Origin: Porpolomopsis calyptriformis
Taxonomy: Eukaryota; Basidiomycota; Agaricomycetes; Agaricales; Hygrophoraceae
Assembly: GCA_951640195.1 (NCBI GenBank)
Contig: OX621175.1
Location: 1,600,470 to 1,664,469, forward strand
DNA length: 64,000 bases
Direction: 5' to 3'
Positions within the stretch are counted from its first letter, which is position 1. Each line of letters begins with the position of its first letter. Position numbers and translations under genes: made by a program. This document shows positions 1 to 12,397 of the stretch, piece after piece. Under the pieces are notes generated by a model. That model ran no database searches, had not been told where the DNA came from, and saw nothing but the letters and a program-made list of their open reading frames with translations.

Positions 1-3000
1 ACGCGCAGCCACCTCTTTCCCAATTTCTTCAATCCGATAGAACTTTGAATTCGAAATAAAGTTGATCTTGCCTGATTTCATCCCCCATATGACTTGTTTC
101 CCCTTTTTATTCGATAGGCCACCTACAGGAAGGCATTGTAACTGGCCAAATATGTTGTCCAATTCACGGCAGAGCTGATCACCTTCATCCATATCCCAAT
201 CCACAAGATATTGGTGGTAAGTGGAGATATATCCTCCAGGCTTGGTGTATGGTTTCCAGACTGAATTCTCTGGGATCTGGATAGTTTGTTCAGGGAAGAA
301 GGTTGCCCGACGTGCTGAAAATGATAGATCACGGGAGTGACTCAAAGGAAGCTTTCCTTTAAGGCCACAGCTCGAAGGAAGGAATCGGCAACGGTCAATG
401 CCTATGATATGCTGAATCGCAGGTACCGTCCAAGTCTCCATTGCTTCCTGAACTGTGGTTGGCTTGGGTAAAACACCTGCTGATGCAAACTGCTCTGCCA
501 GACTTAGCCACAGCTGATGCGTGAACTCAACAAACAACAGCTTCGTGTAAAGCAGTTCAGGAGCTTCCCAGTCATCATCCAACCTCCATTCCCTAAGGAA
601 AATCTCTGGCTCGGTTTCCAACAGTTTCTGAATTCTTGACCAAGATGGATCGGGACCCCAAGGGCACGCATCTTGCTGATACATTTGAATAAGGTGATAT
701 GGCTGGTTGGCTTGAGTTGCCTGTGGCTTCTTCAAGGACTGTCCATACGCTTGGATAACCTCAGCTGGATCCTCCTCCGGTAGTTCTCTTAGAGATAGCA
801 CTCCTTTCTTCAACTTGAGGTCGTGAAGAAAGAACATTCCGAACCTCCACATTATCGAACTGAAACGAAGGTCTCGCAACACATCATTCAAGAATGTGTG
901 CTTTATCCTTGGCGTGACCATGGTGTGCTTAATCAGGTGGATGATAAGCGTAGCCATCATTCCATAGTTGCTTGGTCGATTTCGTGAAAGGTGTAGTTGG
1001 ACGTTTTGAAACTCTGCTAGCCTTCTTGCCAACAACTTGAAAAAGAGGCTCGACTTGATCCAAATGATAGGGTCAGATGACATATAGTCTTGTGCCTGGC
1101 AATCATTAGACATTTCTAGTTTGCAGTTATTTCGCTGCTTACCTTTTCAGATGCTACATCAAGAAGCTTTATAATGGCTAACCCACTCCCTCTAACTTCT
1201 TCTCTAACGCCGAATGACTGGATTTGAGAAGATTGAAACAGCTTTTTCCAGTGATCACAGCTAGTCATGAATCGGTCATTTGTCTTGACTGCATCACAGT
1301 CATCACATAGGTAGTTCGTTTGGCCAGGAAGTCGCACCACCTCAAAGCAAAGGTTGTAGCTGGATCGGAAGCAAAGGTGTACAAGCCGACTTTTCTTCAA
1401 CTTGGTTTCAGCCTGTCTCCCTCCATAAGCTCCAAACATGGCAGTATAATGGGTCATTCCTTTTTTCATCCCCATAAGGTCGTACGAGTCGTCGATCCTA
1501 TCTAACCTCCACAGCCCTACCAATGGCTCCTGATCCTCCCTAGAAGGAGGATGGTATGAAATCCCAAGATCAAGCAAGAGTTCTCCATGCGATCGGTCCT
1601 TCATATAATCCCAGTCCATGTTAGGAATCATCGAACAGAGTGCCTGATATATATTCTCGGTTGGGTGGTGCTGCTTAGAGAGCAGTTTGATACCTCGAGC
1701 ATCTACAACAAAGAAAAAGGACCCGAATCGGCCTAGGAGATCGGGCTGGTTATTTATGATGTCGCAGAGAGTGGTTCGCATGGAAGAAAATGCTTCAGGT
1801 GTGAGGGGAATGGTCTTGGTCGTACGTCTTGTCCCTATTTTCCATTGGAGATTACTGACGCTTGTAGGAAGATACTCCATAATTCCGGTGTAGTTGGCTA
1901 AAACCACTGGCAGAGCAGGCATGATCACTTGTGAGAACCACAACTCCTGTACCTCCCTTGGCATCAGAGTAGTCATTCTATGCGTTCCTGGGTCTTTCCT
2001 AATCATACGAGGGAAGAAGACGTAGGTGTTAAATTGGCCTGATCCTTGACCCATCTGCCCGAAATGGGTATGTGGCAAGGCACTAAGTGGATACCTTTTA
2101 GACCTCTGCCTAGGATTTCGAGTGGTAGGTGGTTGTAGAACCTGGACATAGACATGATTGTTGATAGAGAATGGAGGTTTGTCGTCTAACAGTGGAAGAA
2201 GGTGAATATTGATTGGACCAATGAACTGTGGTTTATGCGTGACCCATATGACGCTGTCGATATCCACCGACACTGACACTTCTTCATCGTCCAGGTTTAC
2301 TCTATCCTTCTCCAAGTCGAAGTAGATGAATTTGTTGTTGCGTGCTTTACCTTTTACAAACACACCCTGGCTCTCTGATGTCCCTTCCACCCCTCCCGCC
2401 TCATCCAACATATCCTGAGCACCCATCACAGTCACATCTGGGTTGTCCATAGCTGGTAGGGAATTCAGCACCTCAGAAGAATGAGAAGATAACGAGGATG
2501 GGTATGCAACTGGAGATGATGGTAAACATCCACTTGCTTGATCACTTGAATCCCAGTGTGGAAGAAGGTGGTCATTGAGGAGAACCGGTTCCTGGTTATT
2601 GAACATAGAGAAAAAATCGGCCTGCAACCTATAGCCTCTATCCCTCCAGATACTCCAGTGCTTGCCCAATACAAGCATTCCATTGGTGTCAAAGGTCCAC
2701 GTGTTTGGAATGATATCAGCTTGATCCTCGGAGCAAACCAACATAGCTGATTCGTAGTCATCAAAAGGCCGCTCATCAACGCTTGTTGCTAATGCTTCTT
2801 CACCCCCATTCCCATTTAGCTCAACCTCTGGAAGTTGGATTTCAGGTAGAGACCTTCTGGAAGGCTGAGGTGGTAGGTTGATTACAATGGAATCATCATC
2901 GTTGTCATCATTGTCATCATCATTGTGATTGTTGTCGTCATTGCTGGCATTGCCATCCTTGTCGTGACTATCCAGAAGATGGCCTAGTTGATTAATATAG

Positions 3001-4894
3001 GTAGCCTCTTTAGATTGATTATCACAGGTAATCGGAATGAGATAATACTCACACTTCATACGAGCAGTTGCAAGCGCAAGTGCTATTACCTCGAAACGCT
3101 TGAATTTTAAAAGCCCAGCCTTCATATCATTCACAACCTCAGAATTGGGTTCCATGGAATACCGAAGCAGGGTCTGAGTCTTGTTCCAGAAGTCATATGA
3201 TTTTTGTACAGTTTGAAGCGCAGTGAGAAATATTCTCTCTCGCATCGCATGAACACATTGCAATTTGGGTGCAAGTGGGTGTTGGTTAATGTCTGTGGAA
3301 TACATCCAACCATTATCAAAGATTTCTTGGCAAAGCGATGCCATCCAGGAACCAGTGTCGGCCTCACTCTGTTGAAATATGTATATGAATATGCTTCTTC
3401 TGTATAGAAACGAGATTTTCACCGTATTCCAATTCGGTTCGATTACTTGGGGACCTCGCTCATCCAACTCACTACCCAGGATCCACCCAAACACATTAGC
3501 AATAGCCCTCCAATAGTAGTTGCCATTCCACTCCGTCCAATCTGAGTACATATTGGTTTCGAGTGGAGCTCCATGGCTAAAAACAAGAACCTTCTCCTGC
3601 TGGTAATCAAATAAAGCTAGCCTTTGGGTTGCAGAAGATTGCCATGATAGTGGAGGGAAAAATAACACAGGCTTTTTCGGGATAGCAACGTGAGGTGGAA
3701 GAAGGAGAGTTTTATGGATTTCGGTAGACAGGATGTCTTCTTCTTCTCTTATTACCCTGCTCACCGTTTCCGAGTCTAGATAGTAGGAATATCTCTGAGA
3801 TGGCATCTGGGGTTGAATGGACATATACCATGATTTCAAAAGGTAAATTTCTATGACCGCGTGATCCAGGTGGTTTCCAGGCTTAGCAGATCCCAATGAT
3901 TGACAAGCTGAAGCCCATATCCTTGGATCTGCTAGCTTCGTGTCTAATATCCTTAATGAGTCTAATCACCACCAATAATATAAGAACATACCTATAAAAA
4001 GCTCTTGCTCAGATCGTGGTAGATTCAATCGAATGGCATTTTTTGCTAGTAAATGAGAATGAGCGCTGTCACTTTCACTGGATCCAATGAAATCTGATCC
4101 GTTATTGCTAGCTGGCGACGATGATCGGCTTGTTGAGCTTCTAAAAGTTTAGTATTTAACCTAACATTTCGAATGATAGATTTATTCACCGGTGTCTGGT
4201 TTCAAATCGCGAGTTGTTCCTTCTAATATCCACCGAAGGCTCTGAAGGAGAGCTATAATCACTAAACCTAACCAGTATTAATACGCAAGTATCTTATGAT
4301 TTCTCTTAAAATACATACCATGCTTTCGCCACCTGGAAAATAAATAAATGTAAGTTATTATTGTCATAGGTTAATTGAGACATACAGCGTCATTATCCTT
4401 TCTACTTATTGCGTTTTGGACCCTTGAAGGACCTGGCTGGGGACCTAAGGGAGCCAATGGAGGTATCGATATATATTGCTGATCCGAATTCTGGATGTTA
4501 AGATGATTTAGGCTAATTAACATTGTCTGTAATAATGTGAGCACTTTAACCTTGAAAACAGATATACACTTACTGAGTATACTGGCTTTTTGTTGATTAA
4601 TATATGTTTTTTGGAAGGCATATGTTTTTCTCCTAGCATCGGTATTGGCATTGGCATCTTCTCTGCACAAGGCATATTCAGGATATTACGTATATCACTA
4701 TCATCTGAACCACTAGAAGTCGAATCCCCTTCCTGGTTTATTATGGTTTTATTAGCCTCGTAATGATTTAATTGTGTGAATCGAATTAGATACATAACTA
4801 CTAGGGATAGGCTTACCTTGGCTAGTGAGGACATAGCTATGATCCTATCTATATCACTGTCATAATCTGCACCTTCATTTGCCTGGTTTGCCAT
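1..4894 (-). CDS. Large multi-exon protein of unknown function, copy 1 (3' part outside window)
   Basis: The start ATG is at 4892-4894. I assign exons at 4817-4894, 4574-4756, about 4380-4516, three short exons to about 4000, a long exon to about 1145 and a last exon running off the window. Frame is kept across each junction. The N-terminal ~230 residues are Ser/Asp-rich. Residues ~310-420 resemble a Ulp1-type (C48) peptidase core in layout, but the expected HW is SW and the nucleophile site reads DTGSW instead of DCG, so any peptidase would be inactive. An Asp/Asn tract lies at genomic 2890-2945. No other domain was recognised. The gene is head-to-head with the BAH/PHD-like gene. Confidence 0.75.
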
Positions 4895-5023
4895 ATTGGA
4901 GGTTAAGATCGAGAGCTATGTTTGTACAATAGTCGAGACAAAGTGTATCTACATTCACGTGACATATATATAGCTGTGGGAATATAATACGAATAATCAA
5001 CATTGGTCCGTAGATTTATTATT
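4895..5023. promoter_or_regulatory. Bidirectional promoter region, copy 1
   Basis: These 129 bp separate the start codons of two divergent genes. They contain CACGTGA at 4956-4962 and, just after it, a TATA-like run of alternating A and T about 55 bp before the rightward ATG. The spacing makes shared regulation likely. This is inference from layout, not a mapped promoter. Confidence 0.5.
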
Positions 5024-6389
5024 ATGGCACCTACAACCGAGGAAAAACAATGGAAATCTGCAAAAGTCGTAGAATACCTCGAGGTTCCTAATCCAAATGA
5101 TGGTGAGATATCACCTATGCCTTGTTCTATTTGTTCCGAATCAAAACTTTATAGGCTCTCCTTGCAAATTCGTTAAGAATGACTTGTAAGTGTTTATCGA
5201 TAATGCTTGAATAGTAGTCATTTGATTATTTCCCTCAAACACAGCTGCCTCATCCGTCACCTTGGCCTCCATGCAAAGGAAGAAAATAATATTATAATGG
5301 ACGACTACTGGAAAGGTTTGATCCTACAAATAAGAAAAACTACTAAGGTGATACACCTGCTCAAGCTACCCTACCCAATGTTGACAATGTGCTTTAGAAC
5401 AAGTATCTTGCTAAGGTTTCATGGATGTATACAGCCAAGCAGTTGTTGGAGAGAAGTGATGTTAAGGCTGATACTAAAAGGTTGCATCTCAAAACCTACT
5501 CCTTCTCCTGTCACTCTATGTTCTTCTTACTCTTGACAGGTATATAAACACATTTGGAAAGCAAGAGCTGTGTGGCTCTGATTCTACAGATATCATTGAT
5601 GCGCAAGCCTTGGAAGGTGAGGGTTATTATATCGAGAAGCAGATATAAAAGAATGAACTGAACTGAACTGAAAATTAAACTGTAGATACAATCGACATTG
5701 TTATTATTAAAAATCAGATCGAAGATCAACCTCCAGTAACCGCGTATTACATGCGGTAAGCTTGACGATAATACCAACCCATCTATTATACTAAAATTTC
5801 TATTAGATACTTCTGGGATGGGCATAGGCAGGCATTGAAGGTGCGTTCATTGAACTAAACATATACCCTGTAGTAATCTATTGGGTGGTAGGGCGAGCCA
5901 GAAATATGTGGCGCAACTCACTGTTATTCACTTTGGTCCCCCGATACAGAGGAACAACGCTACTGCTGGTCCTGCAAAAGATGGTCCCATCTTACTTGCC
6001 TAGGAACCCCTGCCAACATTACCCAGCAGCAGTATCTTAACAATCTCTATGCTATAGAGAAGTTTGCCGACACCCCAAAAATTATACTTCAAGTTGCTTT
6101 CCAACCCACAGCTAGGGGAGGTCTCACTTATTTTACAGCCGGAAATATTAGGATCGTGAACAAGGCTAGAAAGTTGCTTTCTTCACAGGAACGCAGTGTC
6201 GTCCAAGCCTCTGGATGGATAGCTGCTCACCTCATTGAGGAGTCTCGGTTAAATATGATAGACACTGACTGGGAAAACTGGCTTGAGGCAGAATTCGGCA
6301 TAGATAACACAGACTCTTATGAGCCATTAGTCGTTACAGACCAAACATACTATACTTGCCCTCGGTGTAGCTCAGATTTGCTTATTTGA
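5024..6389 (+). CDS. BAH/PHD-like zinc-finger protein, copy 1
   Basis: The ATG at 5024 opens a gene with several small exons. Visible coding pieces include an opening exon to about 5101, an exon with AKVSWMYTAKQLLERS (about 5400-5540) and a C-terminal exon from about 5930 to the stop at 6387-6389. The AKVSWMYTAKQL segment resembles the core strand region of BAH domains, and the later YFWDGHRQAL is also of this kind. The C-terminal exon has CWSCKRWSHLTC followed about 110 residues later by CPRC, a Cys/His pattern like the second half of a PHD finger. A chromatin-reader role would follow from those families. Several middle splice sites are uncertain. The sirtuin gene starts 72 bp downstream on the same strand. 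Confidence 0.45.
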
Positions 6390-6461
6390 TACCTTACCAT
6401 TCTTCTAGCTTATCTAATACCTACTATCCTTCACCGTGTTGCTGCTAAAAACTCAGCTATT

Positions 6462-7612
6462 ATGTTCCCCTCCACTATAAAACAAAGTGCAACAGATCTA
6501 ATGGATGGAATACTGAAAGCAAAGAGAATCGTCGTGCTCTGTGGTAAATCGACCCATCATCATGTTTCATTCAAATACTTACCTACTCTCTAGGAGCAGG
6601 AATATCCGTGGCTGCAGGTATTCCATGTTTTAGAGGACCAGACGGCTTATATACTGGCAACGCACTATCTGGATTTACCGGAGTCAACCTGACTGATCTG
6701 CTTACTAGCTCATCCCTCGTAGTGAGAAATATATGTTCAAGTGAGGATTAGTTGACCAAGTTAATGTTCTAGACCCAAAAGCAACAATCACTGCATTGTC
6801 AGCTCATTGCCACCCTTGCTGAGAAAGCGGCGATCGCACAACCCACTGCCTTCCACCATTTCCTTCGTGCTCTAGACCTCCAAGGAGTGTTACTCCGTGT
6901 TTACACTCAAAATATCGATGGTTTGGAGCTCAAGGCTGGGTTACATATGTCCTCAGAAATTCACCCCAGTGATGGACCAGCCCGATGCATTCCATTGCAT
7001 GGATCCCTAGAGGAACTACGATGCCCTGGCTGCTCCTCCATTTTTATCCTCGAACCATACTACCCCTCTTTGAAAGAGGGCCAACTACCAGAATGCACTG
7101 AATGTCAAATCAATATGGAAAAGAGGGTAGAGCAGGGCAAACGCAGAACGACTGTGCCTCGACTCCGACCCAATATCATTCTTTACGGAGAACCACATCC
7201 TCGAGGAGAAGAAATAGCAAACGTGCAGCAAAATGATCTTGGGTTAACTACCACCCCCAGTCGCCAACTAGATCTTCTCCTTGTGGTTGGCACTAGCTTG
7301 AAAGTGAAGGGTACTACTGACTTTATCAAGCAGTCCGCTAGAATCTTAGCAAAAAATTCCCCCAAATCCAGTTTACAAGCATCGCCTCAAGTTATATATC
7401 TCAATAATACCTTTACAAACACAGCTACGTGGGCTGGTATATTCGATGCTTGGATAGACATGGACTGTGAAGAGTTTGCACGGTTGGCATTGAAAAGGAT
7501 GGAGGAGATGATTGCGTCAGGTGAAATGCTCGAAAGCAACCACACTCAGGTTCAGGTTCTCTATGGAGACAGAAAGCTTAACTACAGACCATCATGGAGG
7601 TTATGGTCTTGA
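6462..7612 (+). CDS. Sirtuin (Sir2-family NAD-dependent protein deacylase), copy 1
   Basis: Three exons (6462-6543, 6594-6721, 6773-7612) join in frame to give 349 residues. All Sir2 hallmarks are present: GAGISVAAGIPCFRG at residues 28-42 for NAD binding, TQNIDG at 115-120, the catalytic His in HGS at 146-148, four zinc cysteines at 154, 157, 178 and 181, RPNIILYGE at 202-210 and GTSLKVKG at 243-250. Sirtuins remove acetyl or acyl groups from lysines using NAD+. The protein is little more than the catalytic core. The spacing of the second Cys pair and the Hst-like core suggest a fungal nuclear-type sirtuin, but the subclass is not settled. It lies 72 bp after the BAH/PHD-like gene. Confidence 0.93.
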
Positions 7613-8080
7613 TAAAATTACTGAATTAGCATCTATTACGCTGCATGCATGTCGCATCAAACTTTCCACAAATATTAATCAACTTGTATTGCTGCATTCC
7701 AAGCTAGTTACTATATAAGTCTACTACATACGATTTGTGCTAAACCTGTGTAGACATGTTGAGCTGTGTGCAGGTGTAAATTAGCAAGTTCACATGCGCC
7801 ACTCCCATCCCATTTTGGTATGCAAATGTGATGTCACGCATAACATATCAAGTTGCTTTGATACTGTATTGATTAACTCCCAGCTATCTTGTCTGTGTAT
7901 GCGTGAATATCAACTAGCTGTTATGTACTTATGAAGTGATGTGCTATGAAGTGATGTGTGAGGAGCCTAAGTAGTGATCAAGAGCTGTGACTCACACACG
8001 AAACTACTTCCAGCACCACAATGGCTATACGCATGCGATTGAATGAATGCTTATTTTTTCACCACATCTAGATAAATTTT
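7613..8080. other. Intergenic region, no gene seen
   Basis: This is A/T-rich sequence between the sirtuin and the first module gene. It holds only a short direct repeat of GAAGTGATGTG at about 7930-7955. No ORF with recognisable content was found on either strand. It presumably contains the sirtuin 3' UTR and the next promoter. Confidence 0.5.
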
Positions 8081-9148
8081 ATGCTGATTATCTTGTTTTC
8101 ATGCAGTTATCCACCCACCCCCAAATGTAACTACCCTTGGAACCAAATGATGTGTTCTTCTCGATGCTTGGATGCGGATAATAATCGGTGGTCGAACGAT
8201 CGCTCTCCTGTTCCACCAAGCGACACCATCTGGCTCTTTGAGGAAATCAGCCACCCTTTCACACAACCTGACTTGACCCTCAAATTGAACCAGCAAAAGC
8301 AGATCATTTTACATGCTTTTTGCAAAAGCAGAAACAAACATCGACACTACACTCTCCCTCTATCGACCACACTTCAGATCGCTCTTCTTGACCTTGAATA
8401 CTGGGCGAATGTTGCTAACCCTCATCCCAGTGCAAATCGTATCACACGTTACCTGGAAAGGCTCAGGTCTGATCTCTGGGTTGAGTTATCACAAAACCAT
8501 GGCAGCTTTGGCTCTAGCTTCCAACCTAAAACGACAATACCGTGGGCAGTTAGAATGAATCACTTTTTTGGCCACTCTTTCTTCGGCAGACGGGAGTACC
8601 TTCAGAAATGCAAGGCAAATGGGTGGACTCCATACACCCATGAAGACCCAACCTTATACCGTAAGAGGCAGCTTCTGCATACACAAGCTTCCCTTATCTC
8701 ATCATGCTTTCCAATTCAAACTACATAGAATGGCATACTTTATTCGAAACCCATACAAACTGGCTAAGCAGGGGGTTCCAGCTATGTCTCCAGCAGCTAG
8801 AATCACACACGAAACCTCCCCGGTTTGACAGAGGGCACTCTGTGACCTGTGCGCTTGCTTTGTTCCTTGGAGTTAACGGTGAGAGTAAATGAAATCACAT
8901 CTTGGCTTAGGGATGCTCTAATGCTATATGCTTCTCTTTGCTACTGGCATCAATGAAAATACAGCCCAACAGTGGGCTAACGATGTTCAGGAGAAGAATA
9001 TCAACCCAGATTCCCATGGATACGGTGTAAATACATCATCACCTACCCATGAGGCTGATCTTGGGTAGGTCTGTAAGACACACATGGTTCACATTCACTC
9101 ATTGTGATCATTTAGTATTTCACAGCTAGCAATGAATCTTTCAGCTGA
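8081..9148 (+). CDS. 'HSFGHS-module' protein 1, copy 1 (unknown function)
   Basis: The open frame starts with ATG at 8081, with in-frame ATGs at 8147 and 8150 that better match the paralogue starts; CAG before 8107 could also be an acceptor, so the 5' end is open. Exon 1 ends at a GT inside the Tyr-Arg codons near 8662 and continues after TAG at about 8727. A further exon follows after about 8966, and a short last exon reaches TGA at 9146-9148. It is homologous to the minus-strand gene at 13397-14162 and to the N-terminus of the JmjC gene. Shared signatures are LLDLEYWA, a RYLERLRSDL-type helix, WAVRMNHFFGHS and a DPTLY end. I do not recognise the family. It stands alone, without a JmjC part. 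Confidence 0.6.
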
Positions 9149-9297
9149 TAATGATCAGCCAGTGGGATCCCATGGTGCATTTCATTCAGATGAATTTACC
9201 AAGCTGATACTGATCCAAGATCCAAGCTGAGATAGAGGGGGGGCAGCCTCAATTCTCCGATAACAGTGTTACCATTCCTCCACGATTCGAAAGGAAG

Positions 9298-9338
9298 ATG
9301 AAGACGAAGATGAAGACGAAGATGATAATGAAAGTTTC
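9298..9338. repeat. GAAGAY/GATGAA microsatellite
   Basis: This is an imperfect purine-rich run of GATGAAGAC and GAAGAT units. It lies in the 570-bp intergenic stretch (9149-9717) before the JmjC gene. Nothing else was recognised in that stretch except the CACGTGA at 9688-9694, 24 bp before the JmjC start codon. The run is identical in copy 2. Confidence 0.7.
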
Positions 9339-9717
9339 TTGATGTTTTTTGTTTTTTTACATGCGAACAGCAGCTGCAAGTTACCATGGGACTTACAGAT
9401 CATTGTAGCCACCTTTCCTCAGCGGTATACCTCACACCTCCACAATCTGTATCCTTCACTTCAATAAATTATAATGAGGATGATGGTTTTCACCGTAATA
9501 TTTATAACTCCTTCAACCAGATGAAGGAGTAGTGGAATGAATCAAATGGCAAAGAAAATGTCAGGGCTTCTTTGTCACCCTCAAACTTGAGAATACGGCA
9601 TTCATTTATAGCACATGATCTAATCCAAGTCCTGGATAGAATCATATCGTCTTTGTAGCTTTCAAACTCTTTAATCGAATAAATACCCACGTGACCCCCA
9701 CACATACGTTCATTATC

Positions 9718-12397
9718 ATGGCCACCCAACCGATAGCCAACAAAGAAGGAGAGCTATTTGATGATGAGGCTTTATGGCCAGCCAAGACATCCACCCTCTT
9801 GAATAAACCGTCCAATTTCTGGCGCTTCTCAGAATTATCAACCCAAACAACATTCAAGCTCTTTTTCTACCACAACAACTCACTGCGATCTCGCGAAATA
9901 CACATCCATTACCGCTCTATCCTTGCTTTCCTTGACCTGAGTCATCGCCACAGCTGCCTTGAAGCAGAGAACCAGGTACGACATGCAGGACGAATCAAAC
10001 AGTACCTCCAGAACCTCTGTTTGGCCGTGCAGCATGAGTTGTGGTTTGAGGATCGTAAACTGCTCACTCAAGCATCATTGCGATTGAAGACGGTGAAGCA
10101 ATGGGCCGTCAGAGTCTACCATTCATTTGGACACTCTCAAACAGGTCGCCAACTCTATGCCGATCGTTGCAAAAACGAGAACCGTCTGCCTTATGAAGAT
10201 GACGATCCGACTCAATATGGTGAGTAATCTTATCAATATTGGGTGCAACAGCTGATATTAAATCGCTCACTGAAGATTGGAAGAGTCACATATCCAGGGT
10301 CGTGTCATTTGGGAACGAGATGCTTGCGACCGACACTTGGTCAGACTCTCCAGCGACGGCTGGCACTTCAAGCGATGCCGCTCAAGAGAAATCTGACTCG
10401 CTGCAATATCTTATTGCGATCGGATTCATCAACCATCCCAATGAACTGGGCCAAGGAGTGAGCGCCGCTAGTCTTCCCCAAAAACGATCTTTGTCCGATG
10501 ATGAAGAACCCACGAGTCGAAAAAAACATCAACCAGCTACGATATCTGGTATGTGAAGTTATTCGCATCGCATCATCCTTATGAAGAAGAAGATAACGCA
10601 TAACATCAGCACCCCTCACCCAGAATAAGCACGACTACTTTACTTCGTTGAGGGGAGTGAACTTTCCCCAGGACGCATCCTCGATTCAATGGGCCAATGG
10701 GTCGCAAACCGTACTTCCATGGGTTCACGTTCCGGGCCATCAAAATGCAGTCCGTCCATCATTTTGTGCTCGTTCTTGATCAGCTAACTGAAGCTTTGTT
10801 AAGGACGCTAAATTAGTTGAGGTGCTTGCCAAATCACCTGATGGTTCATCTGCAACCCATTCGATAAACAACTGGGACTTGGATGAAACTAACTATGTCG
10901 TTATCCCACCAAGAGAACCTTCCCAACCACTTCATGCCATCGATGAAGCCGTGCGACTCCATCTCGCTAATCAGCGATGCATTATATTACAGGGTCAACA
11001 TCTTGAAGGTCCGGAGACGTTTTGTAAGGAGGAGATCGAGGCAGCAAGGGGTCCATTAAGCCAGCCAGTTCAGTGGCATGGTACGTAAAATCCATCTCTA
11101 CGATTACTGTGGTTTAATATTGTATAGACGCAAGATTGCGTGCAGTCGGTAGGTCCAAGAAGGAGTCAGATGGCATCATCCACAGCCACTCTTCCCTGGG
11201 GGAGTTTATCGAGGCATCTGAGGATGTAGACATCTGTGGAAATATCCTGGATGCCCCTTCACTGAGAAATGCCGCCCCCTCTATTATATGGTAAGAGTGC
11301 TGAGAGCTTGTACATTGGCTTATTTCAACAAGTAACCTTAACAGTCGAATAAGTGACGAAGCACTCGCATTCCAGCTCACAAAACATGAATCATTCGCGA
11401 AGTTTTGGAAGCACCCTCCAAAGGACAAGTCGAAGCATCACAAGATGCCGAATACTCGACAAGAACTAGTCCTTCCAGGGCCACAGGTTATTCGGATGTG
11501 CACCTGGCAAATGATGCAGTGGAACCTGCTGACGCATGCTGGCTTCGTAACATTCCCCCACAAGGATGCTAACGGCTTGTGTACCTGGATCTATGCGCAC
11601 GCCGGGATAAAAATTTGGGCCATTATTCGACCTAGATACACAAAAAGTCACAACTCCCGGAACAAGTTGCGCAGCCTGCACAAGGATATTTGCTTCAGTC
11701 AACTACACCAACTGAATCAACATGCTCAGATTTTCACGACGTTTCTTTCTGCAGGGGAGATTCTGTAAGTTTTTATATTATTAACGCTCTAAAAATTGAT
11801 TACTCATGCTCATATATTGATTCTATGTGTCAGAATTATGCCTCCTGGCATTTGGCATGCCGTATACACCCCCACGCCAAGCTATTGTTCGGGAGGTCAC
11901 TTTTATACCTATGAGACGCTTCACCTCACTGAACAATCGCGGGACTTCGACCATATGCATGGTCATTTTTCAACAAATGCAAATCACCACGTCTCAAGGT
12001 TGCTTTCTCGCATGGTTTTAGCGCTTCCACATGTCGCCAAAAGTCGAAGTGAGCACGTGAATGAATGATATCCCCTCATTTTTGTTTAAAAGCTAGCTTT
12101 CCAGAAATATATCGAAGGCCATTCTTGGCGCTGGCCAGAATGATTCTCAAATCGAATGAGTACCTTTTGCCGGGTGAGCAGAAAAGGCCAGACCTTCCGA
12201 TGACCGAGTGGGATGTCCTTTTTCAGGAGGAAGAAGGAGAAATCAACGAGGCCCAGAAACAGATCAAGGCGATACTAGAAAGGGCAGGAATCAGCCTGAC
12301 AGCTATGGAGTCAGAAGTACTCGTCAGTGGAGAGTATTGGATGGCGCTCAGTGAAGAAAAATGTTTATCCACCGAACTTTTTCTTCCACCGCCATAG
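9718..12397 (+). CDS. JmjC-type 2OG-Fe(II) dioxygenase with N-terminal HSFGHS module, copy 1
   Basis: I start at ATG 9718; an upstream in-frame GTG is not a fungal start. Exons as read: 9718-10219, 10252-10548, 10610 to about 10750 (donor uncertain), 10804-11080, then four more to TAG at 12395-12397. The first ~167 residues are the HSFGHS module (VYHSFGHSQTGRQLY, then DDDPTQY). A Ser-rich linker follows. The C-terminal half has the JmjC layout: iron-binding HKD at 11560-11568, a distal His in PPGIWHAVYTP at 11856-11858 and the GGHFYTYETL strand typical of Agaricomycete JmjC proteins. The last exon is an acidic helical tail. Lysine demethylation is the family role; the substrate cannot be told. 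Confidence 0.8.
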
